Shown here: positions 34,128 to 45,000 of the stretch, piece by piece
Position numbering within the stretch: the stretch's first letter is position 1
How the letters are laid out: every line of letters starts with the position of its first letter
DNA from: Stereocaulon alpinum
Taxonomy: Eukaryota > Ascomycota > Lecanoromycetes > Lecanorales > Stereocaulaceae
Assembly: GCA_018257865.1 (NCBI GenBank)
Contig: JAEUBA010000131.1
Coordinates: forward strand, 1-58,459
Reading direction: 5' to 3'
Length of the DNA stretch: 58,459 nucleotides
Made by a program: the position numbers and the translations under genes
The notes under the pieces: generated by a model
Told to the model about the DNA's origin: nothing
The model's database searches: none
Seen by the model: the letters and a program-made list of their open reading frames with translations, nothing else

Positions 34128-36477
34128 ATGGCCCACCTCGAGGTTGCCAAAGACCTGTACACGCCAGTTCCAGCGAGCGCTCCCTTCTCAGTCACAGTGC
34201 CGGGATCAGAACAAACTGGCCGGAGTGCTGTCTACAGACACCACCGGTTCAGGGATGGAGTGCTCAGGACCTTGGATCCCAATGTCAGTATATCCTAGGT
34301 GTGTGCCTAGCAACTTTAGCTGAATCTATTCCAGGTTACAAATGCACACCAGATGTTCGAGGATACTGGTATTGCAATCCCCAACCACAGCTGCTCGCAT
34401 GCTTCTATTGACACCAGTCCACAGCCAACCGTCTACCGAAAAACAAATGCCTTGGGTTCCGCCCATATGACCCGGTGACGAAAGCGTTTGGCCAATATGA
34501 ATGGATGACATACGGCGAAGTTAAGAAGCGAAGAGCAAACTTTGGTGCTGGTATCGTTCAAGTAAACAGGAGCGCTGGGGTACTGGAACAGAAATATGGA
34601 GTGGGGCTCTGGTGCCAAAATAGACCAGAGTGGCAGATCACTGGTGAGATACGATGAGCAGTACTCGGCATACATTTCCATTGACCGTGTCCCAGATTTG
34701 GCTTGCATGTCACAATCATTATTCACTGTCTCGCTATACGATACCCTTGGACCTTCAGCAGTCGAATACATCATCAATCATGCCTCATTACCATGTGTCG
34801 CTACATCCCTGCCTCACATACCAACCCTACTCAAGCTCAAGCCGAGGTTACCATCCCTCAAGGTTATAATATCTCTGGACCCTCTCGATCAAGGGGAGCC
34901 GCAAGGATACTCGAAGCTTGCTATTTTGAATGATTTAGCATCAGAATCGGGTGTCAAGATATATTCAATGCAGGAAGTCGAAGCGATAGGGGCGTCCAGC
35001 GGCCCGGTACAATACCATCCACCATTGCCCTCCGATCTTGTAACTATCAACTATACATCCGGAACGACTGGTGCTCCAAAGGGTGTAGTTCTGACACAAG
35101 CAAATGCGGTAGCGGCAGCATCTTGTTCCCTTGTTACCGCAATTCAAGGCCCTCAAGACACCGCTTTGTCGTACCTTCCTTTAGCCCATATCTACGCTCG
35201 TATGAGCGAGCACGGCGCGCTTTGGGCCGGCGGTGCAATTGGTTATTTCCATGGCAACATCCTCGAGCTTGTGGATGATCTGCAGGCCCTCCGTCCAACG
35301 ACCTTTATCTCTGTTCCCCGACTTTACAATCGTTTTGGCGGCGCTGTTCGTGCCGGCACTGTTCAAGCGCCAGGTGTTAAGGGCGCAATTGCACGCCACA
35401 TCATTTCCACTAAAATGGCTGCCATGAAGCCCGCAGATTCTCCCTCCGCAACATATAAACACGCCTTCAACGACCGTGTCTGGGGTCGTAAAGTCGCCGC
35501 CGCTCTAGGCCTTGATCGAACTAAATATATGGTTTCTGGTTCTGCTCCACTAGATCCCAGCCTACAAGACTTCTTCCGGGCCGCCACGGGCATAAGGTTT
35601 GTCCAAGGTTACGGTCTCACAGAGACATATGCCCATGGTCTCTGCCAAATGGAGGGTGACTTGTCGGTGGGTAATTGCGGTGGTGTAGCTCCCACACTAG
35701 AACTCTGTCTCTTAGATGTGCCAGATATGGAATACTACGCTACCGACAAACCGCAACCGCGTGGTGAATTGCTCATCCGAGGAAGCTCCCTCTTCAGCGG
35801 ATACTACAAGAACGAAGAGGAGACGAAGAAAGCTATGCTCCCAGATGGTTGGTTTTGTACAGGCGACATCGCAACCGTCGATTCTCGCGGCCGCTTCAAG
35901 ATCATTGACCGTCGGAAAAACGTTCTCAAGCTCGCTCAAGGCGAGTATATCTCCCCTGAACGCATAGAAAACATCTACCTCTCCCACCTCAACTACTTAG
36001 CCATGGCCTACGTCCACGGCGACTCCATGCAGACCTTCCTTGTAGCCATCTTCGCCGTACAACCAGACATGTTCGCACCATTCGCTAGTAAAGTCCTCGG
36101 CCGAACAATCGAAGCTACAGATATGCAGGCTATCCGTGAAGCGTGCGATGACCAAAGGATCCGGAAAGCTGTCATGCATGATCTTGATAAGGTGGGGAGG
36201 AAGAACAAGTTCGCCGGCTACGAGAGGGTGAAGAATTGTTATTTAATGGTTGATCCGTTTACGATTGATAACGAGCTATTGACGCCGACGTAAGTTCTGT
36301 CCCAGTGCCAAAATTACCACTAGCATTCAAGCGAACAGAACTGACTAAATGAGATATAGCCTGAAAATGAAACGCCCCCCCACAGCCAAAAGATACCGCA
36401 AACACCTCGACGACCTCTACGCCGAAGCATTAGCAGAAGAAGACTCCAAAACCAAACATGTCATGGCGAAGCTGTAA
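34128..36477 (+). CDS. Long-chain acyl-CoA synthetase with C-terminal AKL peroxisomal signal
   Basis: Five exons: 34128-34283, 34335-34368, 34425-34643, 34696-36289 and 36360-36477 (2121 bp, 706 residues, normal for the family). All introns are GT-AG, 51-70 nt. The N-terminus has PVPASAPFSVTVPGSEQTGR, as in fungal Faa-type enzymes. The AMP-binding P-loop YTSGTTGAPKGV is near residue 255, GYGLTE near 440, and GDIATVD plus the DRRKNVLKLAQGEYISPE block near 520-560. The chain ends AKL, a valid PTS1 signal, so the enzyme probably acts inside peroxisomes, like yeast Faa2, converting fatty acid, ATP and CoA to acyl-CoA for beta-oxidation. The nearby ANT1-type carrier could supply its ATP. The enzyme class is certain; location is inferred from the tripeptide. 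Confidence 0.92.
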
Positions 36478-37249
36478 ATCACACACCCACATACAAATGT
36501 TTCCCCGATACCCCAAAATTCTAGACATGGGCGTCCTCGCTTAGGAGAAGAAACACAGCAAGAGGAAATAAGGTAGATACACATACATGTAGCATAGCAT
36601 AGCCTGGAAACGCACAGCTAGACATTAGCACATACATACATACAGATACGAAAATAGAAAGCTCTCAGAGAACTCACAACTTGACATAAAGATAAGAATG
36701 AGCTCGGAGATTGTGGATAGATGATTCAATAGCGTCGTGTCTGGTACCATCTCATAAGTGAGCACAAGCGTACGTAGTAGTAGTAAATCAGAGTGCCGTG
36801 CTTCTTCTCCCTACCTAAGGTATCTCCTCGACCCCGGTTGCGGGTTTGTCTCATGCCGCTACCCATACGATATCGCGTATTGGGTATACTACTACTTTAT
36901 TGCTGATTGAGTTAGTCAGTCGGTCAGTCAGTCGGTCAGGACCCAAGGGTGTTGGATGTGGTTTTATGGGTTAGTTGTTTCATTTGGTTCCGCGGAGAGG
37001 GAGGGAGTTGTTGGGTTGGGTAGGAGATGTACGTACGAAGAGCTCTTTGAGGGAATGATAGTAGGAGATGATACCTAGGGCAGAAGGTGGTGGTGGTTGT
37101 GGAGGAAAAAGTGTGAAAGGGGCTCGCTTGGGGGGCGATAGGTTTGACGTTTGGATTTTTGAGGTTGGGAATTAGGGGGACGTGTATTGATATTACTCTT
37201 GATGGATTCTGCTTCGCTGTCTTCTCTCCTCTTCCCCCCCTCGTCCCTC
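36478..37249. other. Convergent 3' intergenic region
   Basis: 772 bp between the convergent acyl-CoA synthetase and MET17 genes. It contains a short GTCA/GTCG tandem array (36911-36940) and GA/CT-biased tracts. No gene is supported; minus-strand frames here are low-complexity. Confidence 0.5.
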
Positions 37250-38902
37250 TCACGTAGCACCCGCCATCCCCGCCCCCCCATTAACGTTCCCGCTGACCTC
37301 TCCGTTCTCCTCCTGCCCTTCCTTCCCAGCCTCCGGCTTCGCGGCCCCACTTGCTGCAAACGATTGTTCGAAATCAGCAATGATGTCATCGATGTGTTCG
37401 TTGCCGACTGAGATGCGGATTAAGTCTTGTGTGACGCCCGAGTCGGCTTTTTCGTCGTCGGAGAGCTGTTCGTGCGTTGTGGTCCAGGGGTGGATTGCTA
37501 GGGTTTTGGAGTCGCCGACACTGGGTTTGATGTGTTAGCTGTGTGCGGTGGTAGCGATGGGAGAAGGAGCTTACTTTGCGAGGTTTGAGATGAGCTTGAA
37601 GCCATCGACGACTTGGCTTCCGGCTTTCTCGCCGCCTTTGACGCCGAATGATAGGACGCCGCCGAAGCCTCGCGGGAGGTACTTCTTGGCTAGCTTGTGC
37701 GACTGGTGGCTTTCGAGCCCGGGATAGCTGACCCATGCGACGTTCGGGTGTTTCTCTAGCCACTGAGTCAATTTCAGCGCGTTATACGCATGCCGCTCAC
37801 ACCGCAGGCTCAAGGTCTCGATACCGAGGAGTAATTGCTGTGCCGCGAAGGGGTTGAGCGCGGCTCCCAGATCTCGTAGTATTTCAACCCTGACACGGAT
37901 AGCAAATGTGATTGGACCGAATGTGTCCCAGAATTTTAATCCGTGATAGCCTTCGCTGGGGTCATTGAATTGTGGGAATCGAGCGGCGTTCTTGCCCCAG
38001 TCGAATTTTCCGCTGTCGACTATGACACCGCCGATAGTGGTGCCGTGGCCGCCTATCCACTTAGTTGCTGAGTGTACCACGATATCGACGCCGTGGTCGA
38101 TGGGACGGCAGAAATAGCCCCCTGCGCCGAAGGTATTGTCGACTACGACGGGGACGCCGTGCTTGTGTGCCACTTCCACGATTCTTTCAAAGTCGGGTAC
38201 GTTGTAGCGAGGGTTGCCGATGCTTTCTAGGTACACGGCTTTTGTCTTGTCATCGATCAATCTCTCGAATTGATCCGCGTCATCGCTTTTGACGAATTTA
38301 GTCTTTATTCCCATGCGAGGAAAGGCAACTTTGAACTGGTTGTAGGTGCCGCCGTAGAGATTGGAGGTCGAGACGATGTTATCGCCTGCGTGGGCAAGGG
38401 CCAAAATTGTCATGAACTGAGCGGCTTGGCCTGATGCGGCTGCTACAGCGGCAACGCCGCCTTCAAGTGCTGCAATCCGCTTTTCGAAAACGTCGACTGT
38501 GGGCTGGGGAAGGACAGAATTTCAGTAAGGTCGTGGCTGAGTGGTTGCAGAGAAAGGGAGCTAAAGCTGGTGATACGAACGTTCATAATGCGGCTGTAGA
38601 TGTTTCCGAATTCTTTGAGGCCGAAGAGACGTGCTCCATGGGCGCTGTCGTTGAAGACATAGCTCTAGAGGTTCAGATGTTAGGGTAAGGTCATTAATTG
38701 GGCGGGCGAAGGGGAAGTACGGTGGTGGCATAGATGGGCACTGCGCGGGCATTGGTTGCTTTATCTGGCTCCTGCCTGTGAAGAGACGTCAGTCAATCCT
38801 CTCCAGTGGCCGTCCTAAAAGAATCTTGGGACATAGAAGTTCATACCCTGCATGCAGTTGCAGCGTCTCGAAACGTTGCGGTGCTGGTCCTTCTGAACCC
38901 AT
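37250..38902 (-). CDS. MET17: O-acetylhomoserine sulfhydrylase (PLP-dependent)
   Basis: Five exons on the minus strand: 38902-38847, 38775-38721, 38664-38581, 38503-37575 and 37520-37250 (1395 bp, 464 residues). Introns are 54-77 nt, GT-AG. Family blocks run in order: [40 protein letters not shown], the PLP-ring contact SNLYGGTYNQF, the PLP-lysine motif HSATKWIGGHG (Lys near residue 210), and RISVGNEHIDDIIADFEQS. It belongs to the Cys/Met metabolism PLP enzyme family and makes homocysteine from O-acetylhomoserine and sulfide in the cytosol. The C-terminal 45 residues form a Gly/Glu/Asn-rich extension beyond the usual end, probably disordered. No sulfur-regulator site was identified with confidence upstream. 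Confidence 0.93.
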
Positions 38903-40788
38903 GTTGCCGAGCAGCAGTAAGTTTTATGCAAAACCTCAATCACAACTGTCGCAATTTGTAGATGAATGATTCAAGACACGGAGATGTAATTGAAGAGGTA
39001 AAAGAAAGCAATCAGTGTAGCAAAGCAACGTGAAGCTTCTGCCACATCCCACAGCATTGTATCATACGCGAGCATTCCCCCGCGTTTGGCTGTTTTAGTG
39101 GGGATGGCGTGATAGCATCAGCATTGATAAAGCCAAGAGAGCCTCTCCTGGGCCTCTTGTACCTGTACAAGACCGTCATACGTACTCACGGATACAGCGG
39201 TTGGACGACAATGAATGTTCAAATGCAGTTTAGAAGGATTGTTATGGGGCCAGGTCGGGCATTAACATTAATAATTAATGCATTGCATTGCATTACCGCA
39301 TCCCCCTGTCCCCCTCTGTCGGGTCCTGGGTCCTGGGATGCAAGGGTAAGCGTTTGCCAAGCTCTAACTTACATTAGGTAAGGTACTTCAGGGTCGAGGT
39401 CAGACTCTGAGGGTCTTCAGGGTCTTCAGGGTCCATTGGTGGCCCCCGCCCATCGCAGCCCTCCGGCCGTATCGAGATTAGAGAGCACCAGTACTAAGGT
39501 ACGGAGTATTCGGATCGAGATGTGAGCCCAAGTGGACCCCCTTTTCTGACTCCTCCTTTGCATGTTTCTGCGTATCAACGCCCACTCTTCAGGGATCGTG
39601 GCCTCGAGCTATGCTTGTTCGAGGTTTTGAACATGTCTGTCGTTGAGCGTCGACGGAAATGGCGGACTTGCTCTCCGTATGGGTGGAATACAATCTTTTC
39701 CATTGCTTTTCCATCATCTCTGATGCTTATTTATATGGAAAAGTAGTATGGAGAAGGTATTCGTGGCCAAGACAAAAGCACTAAAACTTTCCATAAGCGG
39801 ATGGTCTACCTATCAATGCTTCAGACACGAGATATATGGGATCAAGTACTCGGGAAGATGCTGCATCGTCATATTCGGAGCATGACGAGTATGAGAGATA
39901 TGTTGCTGTCGGCCGCAAGTAAGCAGGTCCGTGGGGGTCTAATAGAGGGGTCACATTGCGGGCCGAGCACTGGTTCCAATGCAGAACATCAACATGCGGG
40001 CCAAGTGATTAATGTGTGCAGGAACATGTACTATTCTATACGTTGTACAAGTCTTGAAAGACCAGAATCGGAAAATTGAGACCACATCTAGGCTGGAAAG
40101 TGAACTATACACAGGTGGTACTTGACAATGAAGGGCTAGCTGCCCTAGGAGATGTGGTCGAAGCTAGAGCATAGGAAAGCAGGGTCGCAGCAATAGAGAT
40201 ATAGTACGATCGCCAAATGCCATCAGCCCGATTTGGAGCCATATGCCAGGTAGAGTATGCACTGATTGACGGGCGTTGAAGCCTGCACCATCTTTGCGGA
40301 ACCCCAAAACGAGCACCAACGCATGTCACAATCTTCACCTCGCTATATTTAGGGTATCGACCTCCTGGACATATGCATTGTTTCAGCGGAGCATAATACA
40401 GGGGTTCGCTGCGTCACATCGGACAACTGTCGGCTAAACCTCCCCCTGAAATTTCATATAGCCGAGCGTCTTTGGGCACTAGCGTCGCAAAACTTGGTCG
40501 TTGAGCATCCCCTCACGGACTTTTAGACGTCGCGACAACAAACAACACCTGTTCAATTGTTCGATCTTTCCTTCATCCATTCATTTTATTCTTTCAGTCC
40601 TTTCAGTCGCAAGCACACCCTTTGACAGGATATCGACCCTCCTTTGAAACACAAATCGAAGCATATCGATAAGAAAAACAAGCCTTCCCCACATTCCAAC
40701 GGCCACGCGCAATCTACCAAGACATCCGAGATAACAATCACGTGGAAGAGCACACGAGCAAAAGACATCTACACATCACGAAGCAAAC
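38903..40788. other. Long divergent intergenic region MET17 / MARVEL gene
   Basis: About 1.9 kb between divergent starts. It holds both promoters. A short tandem array of a GGGTCTTCA 9-mer lies at 39409-39433, and there is an AT-rich palindromic patch near 39268-39282. Small frames on both strands have no supporting motifs. Confidence 0.5.
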
Positions 40789-41405
40789 ATGTTGAACCTC
40801 AACACTCCCTTACGCATCATCCAGGCGATCCTCGCCATCGTCACCATCGGCTTAAACGCCTACGGTAAGCATTCCCCCCTACACTATCTACTTCTAGTCT
40901 CTCATCGCAAACCCCCAAACCACCCACCACCCCAAAACAACTTTCACTAACACCCCCCTCCTCAGTAACCCACTGGTACACAACCCACACAACAACCCAC
41001 TCAACCCCCCCTTCCCCCCCCCTCCTCCTCTTCACAGCAACCCTAACCCTCCTCACCCTCCCCTACCTCCTCCTAAACCCCGCCCTCTCCCAAACCCACC
41101 ACAACAAACCCCCCGGCCGCTTCTTCAACAAACACGCCGTCCTAACCCTCGATGCCATCATCTGTCTATTCTGGTTCGCGGCCTGGATCGCACTGGCAGT
41201 TTACAGGCACAGTCTGATTATCTGCCTGGGACATACCTGTCGGGTAATGTACGGGGGCGTGGTAGTGGGGATATCAGCATGGTTAACCTTCCTCGCGACA
41301 ACCACACTCGCAGCAATACACGTACTTCGGACCCGAGGAGGCGGGGCCGGTACTCAGACACAGAGTCATGGGATGTGGGTGGGCAAACCGACTTCGCACG
41401 CATAA
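40789..41405 (+). CDS. Four-helix MARVEL-like membrane protein
   Basis: Two exons, 40789-40864 and 40966-41405 (516 bp, 171 residues). The 101-nt intron has a CACTAAC branch site and a CTCAG acceptor. Exon 1 and the start of exon 2 encode helix 1 (IIQAILAIVTIGLNAY). Helix 2 follows a Pro/Thr-rich stretch (LLLFTATLTLLTLPYLLL). Helix 3 is DAIICLFWFAAWIALAV and helix 4 is GVVVGISAWLTFLATTTLAAIHVL. The FW-AAW-ALA signature in helix 3 and the short cytosolic tail match fungal MARVEL-domain proteins, which sit in plasma or vesicle membranes and are linked to membrane-domain organisation. The coding strand of exon 2 is extremely C-rich, including a run of nine C, so indels or sequencing error could hide here. 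The family call rests on topology and helix 3. Confidence 0.7.
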
Positions 41406-42020
41406 AAAACGACCCCCAACAAGAAAACACACGACCTGAAAACCCCACCGAAATCCAGGACCGCTTCTTTCGGATATGCTGGTACATAGATGCGTCCTCC
41501 CTATCATCACCATTACATTCTTTTCTCTTCTTCTAGCCCTATCTCTTGTCCGCTACCTACCTACCTCTTCTCTGGCGACAAGAGATGATGGCGCTATATA
41601 TATCTTGATCTGCCAGCCAGGTTCGGATTCGGATGAGCAATTTTGGGGTTGGGCGCTGGTAGCTTCTTATACTTCTTTTTTCTTGTGTATGTAACGAGTC
41701 TATGAATGAATACATGCAAACATACTCAGTCATATGTCCTAAGAATGTTGATGTGTGATAGAAGTCGAGTGTGATGTGACATTAGGTGGATCACCATGAA
41801 CGGAGATTCCAAACATGCATTCGCGAATAATTCAATACTGGCGAAGGACGCAGGAACGAGTCTTCGACTTTGGACAGCTACTTCGCCATCACGGGTATTT
41901 AAATGCCTATCTATCTTACAATGCATCTCTCTCACAAGACCGAAACCAGCGGCTATCAAGAACCGCTCCGAAAGATGAAGGTAAAGAGGTTTGACCAAGC
42001 GAAGTCTAGAACCAGGGTAA
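41406..42020. other. Convergent 3' intergenic region
   Basis: 615 bp between the MARVEL-like gene and the WD40 gene, which converge. No gene or element was recognised. Confidence 0.5.
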
Positions 42021-45000
42021 TCACCCTCTTCCATGTCTCGCCTTCTCTCTCGCTTTCATAATCTCATCCTCGCCTAGTCTCGGCCACCAATGATTTTCCT
42101 CTACCATACGGCTCTCAGGAATCGTGTTGTTCTTAGCGCCAAATAATGTTTTGGGGGCAGTTGGCATGCTGGCTTTGGCTTCTTTGGGGAGGCCGCTGCG
42201 GTCGTGCTTGACTGGGCGATTACTGGGTGATGGATTGATGACATTTTGACCGTGGCCTGTTAAATGAGTATTATCGTAAGGGTATGGGCCTTGACTCGAT
42301 CCTGGGAGTTGAGGGATACGGTCCGAGATGGCGAGCGGTGTGATACGGTTCTTCTCCTGGTTTTCTTGGGCGATTGCCGACTCACGTCTATACTTGTTGA
42401 GTTCCTCGTCTATTAGGAGCTTTCTTGCTCTGATCAGACCTCGTATTCGCTCAGCAATTTCCGGACGTTCTTCGCCCTTTCTTGAGAAAGCCTGGAGCTT
42501 GGCATATTCCGGTAACAATAGGCCGAGTTTATTGGGTTCTAAGTCGTCGTTCCTCGAGTCTCTTGCCCATGGTCCACGATAATTCTGGCCTCTAGTAACC
42601 CCATATTCTGGATGGAGGTCCAGTTGTCCAGACTCGATAAGCTCTTGGCCTGTTTCTCTACCCTCAGTACCTGGGTTGTCGTCGTCGTTCTCGAGCTTTA
42701 GACCACTTCCATCCGGTGCTCTGACCAGGTCGATAGGCTCCTCCACGCCCTCGTACTTATCATCACGCGGACCGCAAGGAGCGGAGGAAAGTATATGAAA
42801 TGCTCCGTCGGCATCTCCGACAAGTAAGTTAGTGCCGTCAGGTGAGAAAGCTCCGCTCTGCACCCCAGCGTCAAATTGCGCAACGTCCCTAAACAAGGCA
42901 TCTGCAGGATGGCGTCGCACATCCCACGCCTTGACCATACCGTCGGAGGAGCCAGTGTAGAATAAGGTACCGCCGAGGCCCCAAACGCTCATCATAACCC
43001 CTGTGTCAGCCTCTTCTCGATCTCGAGTGTGATCTAACTCGACAATAGGTTTACCATGTTGTAGGCGGTGGAGAGGATAGTCTGGTCGCCGGAAATCCCA
43101 AACGTATGAAGCACCATCCGTACACCCAGCAGTAATGATGTTTGGATCTATAGGTGAGAAGGTGACGTCTTGCATATCCACAGCACTACACTCATATTCC
43201 ATTGTATAGCGCGTAGTGTTCCGTAGATCCCAGGCTCGGACCACGGTCTTCGTGCTGTACCTGTTGGTAATCATACCGCCGGGAGCTCCACCAGTTGCGA
43301 AGAGGGATGAATGCGGGTGCCAAGCTGCTGCATAAACGCTCTGTGCGGATGGTGAGACTTTGATGCTTGCGAAGGCGAGAGCGTCCCATAGTACTACTTG
43401 GCCTGATTCGTTCGAGTTATTGTGCCACTGATGGAAACCAGCCAGCAGGAGATGACGTGTATGAGGGTTTGAGCCCCATCGTAGACATTCAGGGTAGATC
43501 TGCCAATCAGGTCTCAGTTCTGCTCGCGATGATGAGAAGTCCGAATGTGTGGGGGAATCCTCAGGGCTCTCTGCATAGTAGATTCGTATAGAATCATGAA
43601 TCTTTTTTGTGGCAGTAGCAAACAGCCCGGGCCTATAAGTGGAGACTTCAACGCTGGTGACCCACGCATCGTGCGGTAGAGTGTATAAGCATCTCTTACG
43701 GGCGGTGTCCCAGATCTTGACGGTCCGGTCATGACTCGCAGTATACATGTAATGTCCAGTAGGAGCGAACGTGATCGAGGTAACTGTCTCATATACCATA
43801 GGATCGCAGGCATCGTAAACTGCTTGGGTAGAATTAGGTCCGCTGGCTATTGTCTCGGGCTTGGGGCGATCCACTCTGTGATTCGGCAACTCTATCAAGT
43901 TGTTCGAAGTAAGCTCTCCCAGCAGGAGATTACACGGACGGTTGTATTGGAGATCTTCGACGTTAGTGTGCGCAGCAGCTCCGACCGCGTATGTCACTGA
44001 ATTCGGAGCCCAAGCAGCCGCTACAATATCACCTGAGGCTCCTTTCCAAGATCTCCAGGGCTCAACCATCTCAGCCGTTCGGAGGCGAAGCTCATCCTGC
44101 GTATCGACATGCCGTCCTCTAGAATCGGAGCCGAGCTCTCGATGGCGGAGCAGTGAGACCGTTGACTGCTGTGGTCTGCGAGCTGGATCAACAGTCCTTG
44201 ATTCGATCCTCACAACCTTCGATTTTCGACTTGCGGCACGCGTACTCAGCATCGAGTCGGCACGTATCACTAGATTGGGTTTATTCACAAGGTCTTTCTG
44301 TTGATGAGAGGAGATGCTGTATTTATTGTCCTGTTTCTGTGAAATGGATGATCCATTGTCGTTCAAGACTGATACTGCGACAAGGTGCTCCAGATGCGGA
44401 TCAAGCGCGGTGCTAAGCGGTCGATGAATAGACAATTGCTTCTCTGCTAGGGGAGCAATGACAGGTTTTGATATTGGGGGAACTGTTCTGTAAGGTTTGT
44501 TCAAATGACTCGTCCCAAGAGTAGCTGAGACGGAACTGCTGGTAAGTTGGGCGTTTAGCGCCTCTATGTCCGCGTCCCTTCTGCTACCCGTTGTTGACGT
44601 CGGTGAAACTTGAGCTTTCGAGACCGAGAGTATATCCCGCCTTTGTTCGCGCTGAGACACGCGAGCGTTACTATCTTCGAATCCATCAGCTGAATCCCGC
44701 TCGCTGGACGGAAGCCTTTGAGTAGGGTTGTCGTTATCTAATGGAGCGTTGAGCATATCATCTGTGGACCTCAATAAGGAATCTGTATTAGCCACACCGT
44801 TGATGTTGCGAGCTAATCCTGATGAAGGTTGAGCATGGTTCGCCAGACCTCCCTTGTCAGATGTCAAGCTCGCCCTTATCTTCTTGACGTAACGATCTAG
44901 CTCAGCGACCTCCGAGGTCGTAGCTTTGCCGGAGGCTGTGAGTTTCAAGAGGTCTCCCAAGACCTTATCGGAGCCAGAGCGCTGGGCCAGCAGTTGAATC

